Numbered from the stretch's first letter, positions 42,088-50,862 are shown. The stretch is DNA of 64,000 nt from an uncultured Collinsella sp. (GCA_900557455.1 USSM01000004.1:1-64000), one strand, 5' to 3'. Notes: a model not told the origin generated them from the letters alone. Program-made: numbers and translations.

Positions 42088-42432
42088 CTATCTCAGGGTT
42101 CCGTCGTATTCAACCATGGCGGGTCGCTTTGACAGGCGCCCTGCGGCCGTCTTATAGACCTCGGAACGGTCGCGCCGCCCTATTGCCACGATCTCGGCAA
42201 TCTCAACCGTTCCGTCCTCCCGGATTCGAAAAACCATTCGGAGTCCTGCATTCCGCCATTTGATCTTTTTGCAGCCGGCAAGCTCGCCGTGAAGCGGCGT
42301 TCCAATTTCATCAGCGCGCGTCTTTTATTTCGCGACTGCAATACGGACGAGCCTTCGCTGAGATCCATCTAGTTTTTGATATTCCTTCTCGACGTCTCGA
42401 TTCAAAAAGCCGACGACAAAATGCCCACTCAT
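42088..42432 (-). pseudogene. RelE/ParE-like toxin interrupted by an in-frame TAA
   Basis: Read from ATG 42432 the frame gives MSGHFVVGFLNRDVEKEYQK and continues for 35 codons, meets TAA at 42325-42327, then continues in the same frame for 78 codons (KTRADEIGTPLHG..., GLRMVFRIREDG, EIVAIGRRDRSEVY) to TAG at 42088. The second part has the typical RelE/ParE strand motif LRMVFRI and C-terminal arginine-rich end. So one base change probably killed the toxin. The start overlaps the antitoxin stop by 4 bases (ATGA). A suppressor or sequencing error would restore a 114-aa protein. Confidence 0.8.
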
Positions 42433-42779
42433 TCGAAAAGATCCTCATCGGGGATCGCGTCCGGATCTATCGACTCAAACTCTGCGAGCTCCTCGGCAGT
42501 TAAGGCGTCCTCAAATGGAGCAAACTCATGCGGACCATGCTTGACTCGATCCGCAGCGATGCGATTTATCTCAAGTTCGCGCAGATACTGCAGCGCGCCG
42601 TACATTTCCTCATAGGCAGCATAGTCGATAATCACGGTATCGATATCGTTATGATCGGCAATGAACTGTGGTGCGCGTTTTGCGCGTTTACGAATGGCAG
42701 ATAAAGACTTGCTTGCTTCGGTAGCCGAAACAACCTGGTCTTTTGTAAACACCGGTTTTTCCAGAACAAGTGGGGACAT
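42429..42779 (-). CDS. type II antitoxin (Phd/RelB-like)
   Basis: A 116-aa antitoxin. The N-terminal half (KDQVVSATEASKSLSAIRKRAKRAPQFI) looks like a Phd/YefM-type DNA-binding region; the C-terminal half is acidic (EELAEFESIDPDAIPDEDLFE), as needed to wrap a basic RelE-like toxin. GGAGGTC lies 6 bases before the ATG. The toxin gene overlapping its end carries a nonsense codon. Probably represses its own promoter through the 40-base palindrome just upstream. Confidence 0.82.
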   Translation of the reverse strand: MSPLVLEKPVFTKDQVVSATEASKSLSAIRKRAKRAPQFIADHNDIDTVIIDYAAYEEMYGALQYLRELEINRIAADRVKHGPHEFAPFEDALTAEELAEFESIDPDAIPDEDLFE

Positions 42780-42799
42780 TTTGACCTCCAAAAAATAAT

Positions 42800-42839
42800 C
42801 TGGATTATATTTCAAAGTATACTTCAAAATATAATCCAG
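42800..42839 (-). promoter_or_regulatory. 40-base palindromic operator/promoter of the toxin-antitoxin pair
   Basis: CTGGATTATATTT (42800-42812) and AAATATAATCCAG (42827-42839) are perfect inverted arms; the centre contains AAGTATACTT, itself a palindrome. A TATAAT -10 for the antitoxin lies inside the upstream arm. This fits autoregulation by the antitoxin. Confidence 0.75.
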
Positions 42840-42862
42840 ACTTTTATTCGAAAGAAAAAGCC

Positions 42863-43867
42863 CTATCGATTCTCGATGCTACCGATGTTTTTGAGCTCGA
42901 TGGAGATGAGGCCGTTGGGCTCGTTGACGAACTCGATATACTCGGAGTTCGAACCCATCTCGGCCGGGAAGCTGATCTCGATGCCCGTGTCGGTACGAAT
43001 CTTGTGATTGCGCACGGCCGCGCGTTCGACCTGCTTGCGCTCCACGGGCACGCGCTCGGGCACCTTCTCCTCGGTCAGCGCCGCACGCACGTTCTCCTTG
43101 ATAACCGGCTCGTCCTCAAAGACCTCATCGACGATATCCCAAGGCGGCAGCTCCTCGTCATCCTCAACCTTCTCGGCAACGGCAGCCTTAACCTTGGCGA
43201 GTGCCACGGCCGTATTGGCACCATGCTCCTCGGCGACTTCCTCGACCACACGCGTCACGGTGTCGATGACCTCCTTGCCCGATACACCCGTGTCGCACTG
43301 CAGCAGGCCATCGGGGATAAGCATACGGTCCTCGCCGGCAATCTTGCGCTTCTTGTCCACGTAGCCGATCTCCATGGTACTCGCGCGCACGATGGCATAG
43401 CTCGGCACCTTTTGCGAGGGGTTCGGCAGAATGGCGTAGTGGCGCGCGATGTCATTGCGCACCTCCCCCTCCTCGCGGCCCACTTCGTGCATAAAAGCCT
43501 GCTTGGAGCCCAACAGCATCACGGCAAACCAGCGGGCATCCTCATCGTCGTCAAAATCGGCCACGAGCACGTCGGTGGACTCGGCTTTCTCGGCTTTGGT
43601 GAGCTCGGAGGAGATAAACTCCGCAATCTGCTGCGACAGGTCCACGAACTCGCGCTCGCCGAAGAAATAGCCCTTGAGCTCGCCGCCAAACGCAGAGTTC
43701 TCGGCAAACGTGGCACGTTTATTGTCGGCCGAGGTTCGTGCGCGGCGCAGATGCGTGGTCACGAAGTTGCGCACGGTACGGCTTTCGATATCGAGCTCGC
43801 GCTGGCTCATAACGTTAACGGCAGAGTCAAAGTCCAGGATATGCAGAATCGCGTGATTGATTTTCAT
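42863..43867 (-). CDS. nucleoid-associated protein, NA37/YejK-like
   Basis: A 334-aa protein of the 37-kDa nucleoid-associated family. It starts with MKINHAILHILDF, contains AEFISSELTKAEKAESTDVLVADF and ends in a C-terminal domain SMEIEF-like strand region (TGIEISFPAEM). A Glu-rich hinge lies near residues 225-270. Family members bind DNA; their role is unclear. The start could also be 43876 (three residues longer); no strong Shine-Dalgarno distinguishes them. Confidence 0.82.
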   Translation of the reverse strand: MKINHAILHILDFDSAVNVMSQRELDIESRTVRNFVTTHLRRARTSADNKRATFAENSAFGGELKGYFFGEREFVDLSQQIAEFISSELTKAEKAESTDVLVADFDDDEDARWFAVMLLGSKQAFMHEVGREEGEVRNDIARHYAILPNPSQKVPSYAIVRASTMEIGYVDKKRKIAGEDRMLIPDGLLQCDTGVSGKEVIDTVTRVVEEVAEEHGANTAVALAKVKAAVAEKVEDDEELPPWDIVDEVFEDEPVIKENVRAALTEEKVPERVPVERKQVERAAVRNHKIRTDTGIEISFPAEMGSNSEYIEFVNEPNGLISIELKNIGSIENR

Positions 43868-43946
43868 ATACGGCATTCCGTTCTAGATCGATTTCGGCAC
43901 GAACCAGTATAGCGGTCGAGCCCGCCCCAAGCGCATCGAAGATTGC

Positions 43947-43975
43947 TGCATTGGGGCCAGGTTTCTCTGCACCAA
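43947..43975 (-). repeat. 29-base repeat, copy 1, after the DUF2974 gene
   Basis: TGCATTGGGGCCAGGTTTCT followed by CTGCACCAA. It matches 45173-45201 in 26 of 29 positions, in direct orientation. The two copies flank the DUF2974 gene. The ends (TGCA...TGCA) are complementary, so it can form a small hairpin. Confidence 0.7.
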
Positions 43976-43978
43976 TGG

Positions 43979-45139
43979 TTAACGCAGGAGCTCGGACTGC
44001 CAGGCCTCGAGTTGTTCTGCCAGACTCTTACCGGCAGCGGACATGTCGATCTGAGGGCGTTTGGGCAGCAATGCACATCTAAGAATTGCCGCGATGGTCT
44101 GCGAAACAAAATGGCGCGTATCCTTGTCAAAGCCTTGGGCGGCCCGGAGCATCACAGGCAGGTTCTCGCGCATGTTCCCGGCGATATCCGCAAAACGTTC
44201 GGCGCCCGTAGCCTCAAACACGGAGAACAACGCATCTACAAAACGCTCGCGCTCGCCAGGTGACACTGCAAGCAGCATCTCGCGAATAGAGCCATCAACA
44301 TATCGCGCGCCAGCAGACAGGCGTTCGCAATACACAAAATCGCAGCCGTCGACCACCCAGCTAAAGGGATTGTGTTGCAGCAGGCTAAACTCGGTGCTTT
44401 CGACGATAGCGTAGTCCTCTTGCGTCTCGAACATCATGCCGAAGATCGAAGACTGGGGCAGGGTTTTATCAATACGACCAGAAAGGCTCGCAAAGGCGTC
44501 TCCGTTCAGAAACTCCTCGACAAAGCCAGGGCCATCGTGGGAGAAGACCAGCTCAATCCGGTTGCGAGCACCGCTTGAGCACATCGCTGCACCATACACA
44601 GCCAGATTTCCGCCCTTGGAATGGCCTCCGCACAAGAGCGGCCCGTCAATCGCATCCGCCGCCTCGTCCACATAACGCGCCGCGGATTCCTGGGCCGGCA
44701 CAGGACACCGGAACGCCATGTTAAAGTCCTCTTTCCAGCCCACAATCGTGCTGTCGGTCCCCCGGAAGGAAAGATAGCTAAACCCCGCCGGAAACCGGAA
44801 CGCCATGGCTGCAAACTGCTCTGTCGCCACCACATCGCTCACGGCACGATAGCCGCAAACGTGCACGCCACGGTAGCGAGGGCTTGCTGCCACGGCCTCC
44901 AATAAGGCCCTGCTCCCCTCTGGATCCCACAAGTCGTCAATCATGTCCCGGTAGCACTCGGCACGCAGCAGCTCGCGTACGTCTAGGCCCTGCCAGTTCG
45001 TCAGCTCTGCCATATCACCCGGCAAACGCAAATAGGACAACCACGCAAAGACCAGGCTATCCACCGCGCAGAACGGCCGCTCCTCAAACGGATCAAACGC
45101 CGTCTGGGCATAGGTCAAAAAATTAGGCGAATCCGACAT
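43979..45139 (-). CDS. DUF2974 (Mbeg1-like) alpha/beta hydrolase
   Basis: A 386-aa protein. The nucleophile elbow GGHSKGGNLAVYGA (about residues 168-181) is the lipase-like motif with Ser in GHSKGG, and FSYLSFRGTDST is the oxyanion-side strand; a His for the triad would lie near the C-terminal third. DUF2974 proteins are common in Firmicutes and Coriobacteria; substrate unknown, probably a lipid or ester. GGGAGGG precedes ATG 45139. It is flanked by two 29-base repeats. Confidence 0.82.
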   Translation of the reverse strand: MSDSPNFLTYAQTAFDPFEERPFCAVDSLVFAWLSYLRLPGDMAELTNWQGLDVRELLRAECYRDMIDDLWDPEGSRALLEAVAASPRYRGVHVCGYRAVSDVVATEQFAAMAFRFPAGFSYLSFRGTDSTIVGWKEDFNMAFRCPVPAQESAARYVDEAADAIDGPLLCGGHSKGGNLAVYGAAMCSSGARNRIELVFSHDGPGFVEEFLNGDAFASLSGRIDKTLPQSSIFGMMFETQEDYAIVESTEFSLLQHNPFSWVVDGCDFVYCERLSAGARYVDGSIREMLLAVSPGERERFVDALFSVFEATGAERFADIAGNMRENLPVMLRAAQGFDKDTRHFVSQTIAAILRCALLPKRPQIDMSAAGKSLAEQLEAWQSELLR

Positions 45140-45172
45140 GGCCCTCCCATCAACCATGGTGTATAGGGATGG

Positions 45173-45201
45173 TGCATTGGGGTCAGGTTACTTTGCACCA
45201 A
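45173..45201 (-). repeat. 29-base repeat, copy 2, before the DUF2974 gene
   Basis: TGCATTGGGGTCAGGTTACT followed by TTGCACCAA; 26/29 identical to 43947-43975. It lies between the DUF2974 start and the ldh terminator. With flanking GGTGCA/TGCACC it folds into a hairpin. Confidence 0.7.
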
Positions 45202-45202
45202 A

Positions 45203-45235
45203 AAGGCGCCCGGGCCGTGTGGACCCGGACGCCTT
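45203..45235 (-). terminator. ldh terminator
   Basis: AAGGCGcCCGGG pairs with CCCGGaCGCCTT around a 9-base loop; on the minus strand TTTTTGG follows. It lies 32 bases after the ldh stop. Confidence 0.8.
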
Positions 45236-45266
45236 CATTGTAGCTTTTCGCTCTAGCGAGCTTGAT

Positions 45267-46217
45267 TTAGCAGGAGAAGTCGACGCTGTCGATGATGTCC
45301 TTAAGGGCCTTTGCAGAGACGGTGAGCTCATGCTGCTCGTCATCGTTCAGCGGCACGGGAACGCGGCAAACGACGCCGTCGCGGCCAACGACCGTCGGCA
45401 TGGAGATGGCCAGATCGGACAGGCCGTACTCGCCCACCATGAGCGAGGAGACAGGCAGAACGGTCTGCTCATCGCGCATGACGGCGGTGCAGATACGCTT
45501 GACGGCCATGGCGACGCCATAGTAGGTGGCGTGCTTCTTCTCGATGATGGTGTAGGCGGAGTTCTTGACGTCCTCGGCAATACGCTTCTCGGCGGCTTCG
45601 TGCTCCAGGTGGCCGTGAAGCTCGCAGAAGGTGTTCAGCGGAACGCCGGCAACCTGAGCGCTGGACCAAGCGACAAACTCGGAGTCGCCGTGCTCACCCA
45701 TGACATAGGCCTGAACGTCGCGCGGGTCAACCTCGACGTGGGCACCAAGCATCTGCTGCAGGCGACCGGTGTCGAGCACGGTACCGGAGCCGATGACATG
45801 GCCCTCGGGCAGGCCGGACATCTTGATGGCGGCATAGGTCAGAACATCGACCGGGTTGGAGACGATGAGCAGAATGCCGTCAAAGCCGGACTTCTTAATC
45901 TCGGGGATAATGGACTTAAAGATGTTGACGTTCTTGTTGACCAGGTCCAGGCGGGTCTCACCGGGCTTCTGGGCAGCGCCAGCGGTGACGACGATCATGG
46001 CGGCGTCGGCGACATCGGAATAATCGCCGGCGTAGATCTTCATCGGCTCGGCAAACGTCATGCCGTGCGCGATATCCAGGGCCTCGCCCTCGGCGCGGTT
46101 CTTGTCCACGTCGATGAGGACCATCTCAGAGAACAGACCACTCTGCATCAGCGCGAACGCCGAAGACGAACCGACGAAACCGCAGCCGACAATAGCGACC
46201 TTCTTCTCGTTAACCAT
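45267..46217 (-). CDS. ldh: L-lactate dehydrogenase
   Basis: A 316-aa NAD-dependent dehydrogenase that reduces pyruvate to L-lactate. NAD motif VGCGFVGSSSAF, the substrate-loop region AGAAQKPGETRLDL (active-site Arg) and the catalytic MGEHGDSEF (His) are clear; Gln-86-type selectivity (AQKPGE) favours lactate over malate. GGGAG lies 7 bases before ATG 46217; an upstream in-frame extension is not conserved. Together with pta/ackA it indicates lactate and acetate as fermentation products. A hairpin lies just upstream of the start. Confidence 0.95.
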   Translation of the reverse strand: MVNEKKVAIVGCGFVGSSSAFALMQSGLFSEMVLIDVDKNRAEGEALDIAHGMTFAEPMKIYAGDYSDVADAAMIVVTAGAAQKPGETRLDLVNKNVNIFKSIIPEIKKSGFDGILLIVSNPVDVLTYAAIKMSGLPEGHVIGSGTVLDTGRLQQMLGAHVEVDPRDVQAYVMGEHGDSEFVAWSSAQVAGVPLNTFCELHGHLEHEAAEKRIAEDVKNSAYTIIEKKHATYYGVAMAVKRICTAVMRDEQTVLPVSSLMVGEYGLSDLAISMPTVVGRDGVVCRVPVPLNDDEQHELTVSAKALKDIIDSVDFSC

Positions 46218-46243
46218 TAGAAACTCCCATCTCTCTCCACAAA

Positions 46244-46274
46244 CAAGCCGCCCGGGAACGACCCGAGCGGCTTG
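46244..46274 (-). terminator. hairpin in the leader of ldh
   Basis: CAAGCCGCcCGGG pairs with CCCGaGCGGCTTG around a 5-base loop; on the minus strand TTTGT follows. It lies 145 bases after the aminotransferase stop and 27 before ldh, so it may terminate the former or attenuate the latter. Confidence 0.65.
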
Positions 46275-46418
46275 CCGTAATCCCAATACATCCAATCGGG
46301 ACTTTGATTATGCTCCTATTCGCAGCCAAAAATCGACCGTTTACCGAAATTGTTTGCAGAATTCGTAAAATAACTGCACGAAATCGGTTTCGAGCTATTG
46401 ACGAGCCGAGACAACTTT

Positions 46419-47582
46419 CTAATACAGGCCCGCCTCGCGAATGGCCTCGACAGCCAAAGCGATCTGATCGGGCGGCAGGACCAGCGCCATGCGCACGTGT
46501 CCCTCGCCCGAAGGACCAAAGCTCGCGCCCGGCGTCACCACAACGCCGGCCTTCTCCATGAGCTCCTCGCAAAACGCCATGGAATCGGTGCGACCGCCAG
46601 GAAGCTTGGCCCACACAAACATAGAGCCATGCGCGTTGGGACGCTCCCAGCCCAGGCCCTCAAGACCGTCGCACAGAGCATCGCGGCGCTCCTGGTACTT
46701 CAGACGCTGCGCCTCGACCTCATCGCGCGGACCGTTCAGGCAAGCGATAGCAGCCTTCTGGATCGGGAAGAACATACCGAAGTCGATCTGGCCACGCAGC
46801 TTGGCAAAGGCCGAGACCACATCCTCGCGACCGACCAAAAAGCCGATGCGCGCACCGGTGACGTTAAACGACTTGGAAAGCGAGAAGAACTCAACGCCCA
46901 CCTCGAGCGCGCCGGGATACTGCAAGAAGCTGCCGCCCGGCTCGCCGTCGAACACAATGTCCGAGTATGCGTTGTCGTGGACGATCAACAGGTCGTGCTC
47001 GTGGGCGAAAGCGATGATCTCCTCGTAGATCTCGGGCGTGCCCACCGAGCCCACCGGATTGGCGGGCAGTGACACGATCATGTACTTGGCACGGTCGGCC
47101 ACCTCGGGATCGATGCCCGCCACATAGGGCAAGTAATTGTGCTCGGCAACCAGCGGATAGTACTCGAGCTTGGCATCGGCAATCTTAGCGCCCGCCTCAA
47201 AGACCGGATAGCACGGATCGGGCACCAGGATGGTATCACCCGGATCGAGCAGAGCCAGGCCCAAATGACCCACGCCCTCCTGTGTGCCGTTGCACGACTG
47301 CACCATGGACGGCGTAATGCCCGAAACGCCAAAGCGGCGCTCATAGTAATCGCACACGGCTTGCTTGAGTTCGGGCAGGTCGCGCAGGGCGTACTTCCAC
47401 ATCTCGGGATCCTGGGCGGCTTGTGTGAGCGCATCGACCACGTGGTCGTACGGCTTAAAGTCGGGCGTGCCCACGCTCATGTTGTAAATGGTCTTGCCCT
47501 GAGCCTTCAGCGCAAGCAGTTTGTTGTTGAGCGAGGCGAAGACCTCCGCGCCAAAGCGCTCGAGACGCTGCGATGCCTGCAT
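46419..47582 (-). CDS. class I/II PLP-dependent aminotransferase
   Basis: A 387-aa fold-type I aminotransferase. Substrate/cofactor motifs: MSVGTPDFKP, the PLP-stacking VPDPCYPVF, Asn/Tyr in NAYSDIVFDG, and Schiff-base lysine in FSLSKSFNVTGARIGF. Overall most like LL-diaminopimelate or alanine/aspartate-type enzymes. If it is a DAP-pathway enzyme it could complete the acetylase route with dapH and the M20D gene; that is inference. AAAGGTGG precedes ATG 47582. A hairpin lies between it and nadE. Confidence 0.85.
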   Translation of the reverse strand: MQASQRLERFGAEVFASLNNKLLALKAQGKTIYNMSVGTPDFKPYDHVVDALTQAAQDPEMWKYALRDLPELKQAVCDYYERRFGVSGITPSMVQSCNGTQEGVGHLGLALLDPGDTILVPDPCYPVFEAGAKIADAKLEYYPLVAEHNYLPYVAGIDPEVADRAKYMIVSLPANPVGSVGTPEIYEEIIAFAHEHDLLIVHDNAYSDIVFDGEPGGSFLQYPGALEVGVEFFSLSKSFNVTGARIGFLVGREDVVSAFAKLRGQIDFGMFFPIQKAAIACLNGPRDEVEAQRLKYQERRDALCDGLEGLGWERPNAHGSMFVWAKLPGGRTDSMAFCEELMEKAGVVVTPGASFGPSGEGHVRMALVLPPDQIALAVEAIREAGLY

Positions 47583-47606
47583 GGTGCCACCTTTCGATAT
47601 GAAAAA

Positions 47607-47632
47607 CGCGGCGCTCCGACAAGAGCGCCGCG
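47607..47632 (-). terminator. nadE terminator or aminotransferase leader hairpin
   Basis: CGCGGCGCTC/GAGCGCCGCG, perfect 10 bp with a 6-base loop, followed on the minus strand by TTTTTCAT. It is 70 bases after the nadE stop and about 25 before the aminotransferase start. Confidence 0.8.
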
Positions 47633-47700
47633 CGATACGGGCCATCAGATTGCAAAAGTGTAACGCTTGCAACCCTCGTATTGGTTCAATTTAGCCAACC

Positions 47701-49680
47701 TTAGTCAATTGCATTGAGCGCATCGATCTGCGCAAGCCACAGACGCGAGCTGGCGTCACTCGGCATACGCCAATCGCCGCGCGGGCTGAGCGTCACCGAG
47801 CCCACCTTGGGACCATCGGGCAGGCAGCTGCGCTTAAACTGCTGAGCAAAGAAGCGACGGTAGAACGTACGCAACCACGTGTGGACGGTCTTGGCGTCGT
47901 AGACGCCCTCGAAGCTCTTGAGCGCCATGCGGTAGATCTTGCCCGGCTCAAAGCCAAAACGCAGCAGGTAGTAGAGGAAGTAGTCGTGCAGCTCGTACGG
48001 GCCCACCAAATCCTCAGTCTTCTGCGCAATCTCGCCGTCGCCCGTGGGCGGCAGAAGCTCGGGGGACACCGGTGTATCGAGGATGTCGAGCAGCGTCTCG
48101 GCAATACGCCCGCCAAAGACATCGGCAGCATAACGCACCAGATGGCGCACAAGCGTCTTGGGCACGCTCGCGTTGACGGCATACATGCTCATGTGGTCGC
48201 CGTTATAGGTAGCCCAACCGAGTGCCAGCTCCGACAAGTCGCCCGTGCCGATGACAAAACCGCCAGCCTGGTTGGCCAGATCCATCAGAATCTGCGTACG
48301 CTCGCGGGCCTGGCTGTTCTCGTAGGTCACGTCCTGCACGGTCGGATCGTGCTCTATGTCCTTGAAGTGCTGTTCCACAGCCGCGTGGATCGAAACCTCG
48401 TGGAAGCTCACACCCAGGTCGTGAGCGAGCGACTCGGCATTCGACTTGGTACGATGCGTCGTGCCAAAGCCGGGCATGGACACGGCCGTGATACCGGTGC
48501 GCGGCAGCTCCAGCGCATCGAAGGCACGCACGGTCACAAGCAGTGCCAGCGTGGAGTCCAAGCCACCCGAAAGACCGATGACCGCAGCCTTGGTACCCGT
48601 ATGGGCAAGGCGGGTCTTGAGGCCGGCGGTCTGCAGGTCGAGGATGGTCTCGCAGCGCTCGGCCAGATCACCATGGTCGGCCGGCACAAAAGGCGCGCGA
48701 GGGAAAACGCGGTCGATATCGCAGGCATCGCGCAGGACAGGTTCGTCTGCCAGCACGCCCTCAAACGAAAATTCAACGGTCGTGGCCTCCGGCGCATCGT
48801 CCGCACGCGTCCACGTCGTCGAGCGACGGCGCTCGGCAACCAGACGGTCAAGATCGACATCGGCGACGGCCATATCGCAGGTAAGCAGTTTGGTGGCGGC
48901 GAGCTTGGAGCCGTTTTCGTAGATAAGGTTCTCGCCTGCAAAGACCATATCGGTCGTGGACTCGCCCTCGCTCGCGTCTGCATAGGCATAGGCGCAGTAC
49001 AGGCGTGCGCTTTGGTTAGAAATAAGGCTGCGGCGATAGTCTGCCTTGCCGATGATCTCGTCGGAAGCAGAGGGGTTGAGAATCACCGTCGCACCGGCAA
49101 GCGCCATCTCGGTCGAAGGCGGCGCCGGCACCCACAGGTCCTCACAGACCTCAACGCCCAGCACCAGGTCCTCGGCGCCCTCATCACAGCAGCGGCAGAC
49201 AAGCCCCGAACCCAGCGGAACCGGACCCTGACCGGCAAATTCAACCCACACGGGATCCGCAGGCGCCGGAGCAAACCAGCGGCGCTCGTAGAACTCGCCA
49301 TAGTTGGGCAGATACTTTTTGGCCGTAAGACCCAAAAGCTCGCCCGCGCAGCACACGGCGGCGCAGTTGTAGATATTCTCGGCAACTGCAACGGGAAGAC
49401 CGATGGTAAAGACAATCGGCAGCTCACGAGTCTCGTCGAGGATATGTACCAGAGCGGCCTCACAGGCATGCAGCAGCGTGCGGTTATGGAACAGGTCGGC
49501 CGCGGTATAGCCGCACAAGTTGAGCTCGGGCAGCACCAGCGCGCGAACGCCGCGCTCGGTAGCCTCGCGAACAGCCGCCAGCGCAACCTCGGCATTGCCT
49601 TCGACATCGGCCACGCGAATCTGCGGCGACGCCGCCGCCACACGCAAAAAGCCATCAGACTGAGAAAGGTGAAGATTCAT
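47701..49680 (-). CDS. nadE: glutamine-dependent NAD+ synthase
   Basis: A 659-aa two-domain enzyme making NAD from deamido-NAD, glutamine and ATP. N-terminal nitrilase-type amidase: LPELNLCGYTA (Glu), KKYLPNYGEFYERR (Lys), GVEVCEDLW (Cys). C-terminal ATP-pyrophosphatase: GLSGGLDSTLALL, followed by VIGTGDLSELALGW. Length and layout match the long actinobacterial/Firmicute form. GGGAGC lies 7 bases before ATG 49680; a nine-residue longer start has no such site. Confidence 0.95.
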   Translation of the reverse strand: MNLHLSQSDGFLRVAAASPQIRVADVEGNAEVALAAVREATERGVRALVLPELNLCGYTAADLFHNRTLLHACEAALVHILDETRELPIVFTIGLPVAVAENIYNCAAVCCAGELLGLTAKKYLPNYGEFYERRWFAPAPADPVWVEFAGQGPVPLGSGLVCRCCDEGAEDLVLGVEVCEDLWVPAPPSTEMALAGATVILNPSASDEIIGKADYRRSLISNQSARLYCAYAYADASEGESTTDMVFAGENLIYENGSKLAATKLLTCDMAVADVDLDRLVAERRRSTTWTRADDAPEATTVEFSFEGVLADEPVLRDACDIDRVFPRAPFVPADHGDLAERCETILDLQTAGLKTRLAHTGTKAAVIGLSGGLDSTLALLVTVRAFDALELPRTGITAVSMPGFGTTHRTKSNAESLAHDLGVSFHEVSIHAAVEQHFKDIEHDPTVQDVTYENSQARERTQILMDLANQAGGFVIGTGDLSELALGWATYNGDHMSMYAVNASVPKTLVRHLVRYAADVFGGRIAETLLDILDTPVSPELLPPTGDGEIAQKTEDLVGPYELHDYFLYYLLRFGFEPGKIYRMALKSFEGVYDAKTVHTWLRTFYRRFFAQQFKRSCLPDGPKVGSVTLSPRGDWRMPSDASSRLWLAQIDALNAID

Positions 49681-49883
49681 AAGAATGCTCCCGTGCGTAG
49701 ACGCCATTCACAACAATTAGCAAGCCCTATTGTAGTTCAACCGCCGGGTGTAACCGCATCCCACCAACTTGGTGAGCAATTGATGAGTTGATGATATCTG
49801 TTAAATGTCACGTACGATTCACATCTGGTGGGTACCCTGATGGCTACATGAAACGAAGCAGATTTACACCGGGAGGGCCCCGT

Positions 49884-50828
49884 ATGACAACCAAGTACAC
49901 CGACGCGCCGCGCACGCGCGTCATGACACCAGCCGCGCTCAACAACGGCGTTCACGAAAACCATTCCATCGGACAGACCATGGCCATCACGCCCAAAAAG
50001 GGCCTGTTCGATGACATTTCCATTCCCCAGATCATCGCCGGCGCCGCAGCCGCCGCCACGAGCGTCGCGCTTGCTTCCAAGATTGGTATTGCCGGTTCAG
50101 TAATTGGCGCCGCCGTGAGCTCGGTCATCACCGTTGTGTCCTCGCAGGTCTACCGCCACTTTATCTCCGCCAGCGCCAAAGCCCTCAAAGGTACGCACGC
50201 CGACGTCGACTACCCCGCCGGCGCCTATGAACCCGTTGAGTTTAATGCCGAGGAGCACTTAGGCGGCGCCGCAACTACCCAGGAGATGCGCCAGATTGCA
50301 GGGCGCGCGACCACGGCGCGCGTCGCCCCCGACAGCCTGCGCGCCAAGGCGGCGGCAGAGCGCAGCCAGACGCAAAAGAAGGTCATCATCTTCTCGATCG
50401 CCATCGCCATCGTCGCGGTCATCGCCTGCGCCGGCGCCATCCTTATCACCACTGCCGGTGAGGGCCTGGGCGAGCGCCCCGAGCCGATCCTTTCGTCGCA
50501 TACGACCGAGCACGACGCGGATAGCTCCGGTCAATCGCAAAGCCAGCAGGACGACCCGCAGGGCAACTCCGCATCCACCGACTCGTCATCGAACACCCCC
50601 GATCAATCGCAGGGCGCCGATTCCTCTACGGCCAACAGTGGCACGCAATCCAGCACGACTGACTCAAGCCAAACGACTGACGGCTCTCAACCGAGCACAG
50701 GCGACCAGACGAGCGGCAATGCATCGGGCACGGGATCTACCGACAATAGCAACACCAACAGCTCGAGCGGAACCGCTTCCGGCACGGCATCAGACAGCTC
50801 GAGCCAAGACACGGCATCGGGCAACTAA
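49884..50828 (+). CDS. two-TM protein with a Ser/Thr/Gln-rich tail
   Basis: A 314-aa protein I cannot place in a family. Residues 50-95 are a small-residue hydrophobic segment (IIAGAAAAATSVALASKIG, IAGSVIGAAVSSV), resembling glycine-zipper membrane segments. A second TM (KKVIIFSIAIAIVAVIACAG) lies near 175-195. The last 110 residues are almost only Ser, Thr, Gln, Asn, Gly, Asp and are probably extracellular and disordered. GGGAGGG precedes ATG 49884. Faces divergent nadE. It could be a surface-exposed stalk or adhesin-like anchor. Confidence 0.65.
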   Translation: MTTKYTDAPRTRVMTPAALNNGVHENHSIGQTMAITPKKGLFDDISIPQIIAGAAAAATSVALASKIGIAGSVIGAAVSSVITVVSSQVYRHFISASAKALKGTHADVDYPAGAYEPVEFNAEEHLGGAATTQEMRQIAGRATTARVAPDSLRAKAAAERSQTQKKVIIFSIAIAIVAVIACAGAILITTAGEGLGERPEPILSSHTTEHDADSSGQSQSQQDDPQGNSASTDSSSNTPDQSQGADSSTANSGTQSSTTDSSQTTDGSQPSTGDQTSGNASGTGSTDNSNTNSSSGTASGTASDSSSQDTASGN

Positions 50829-50862
50829 GCACGTTTGTCTCTCATAGATAACCGACCTGCAT

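Noticed and set aside
42325..42327. Programmed recoding (selenocysteine or pyrrolysine) in the toxin gene
   Set aside because: The codon is TAA, not TGA or TAG, and there is no recoding structure; a nonsense mutation or error is simpler.
46275..46418. Rex (redox) operator upstream of ldh
   Set aside because: I looked for a TTGTGA/TCACAA palindrome and found only loose partial matches.
47881..49791. A 636-codon open frame opposite nadE
   Set aside because: Antisense shadow of nadE; no domain and no start signals.
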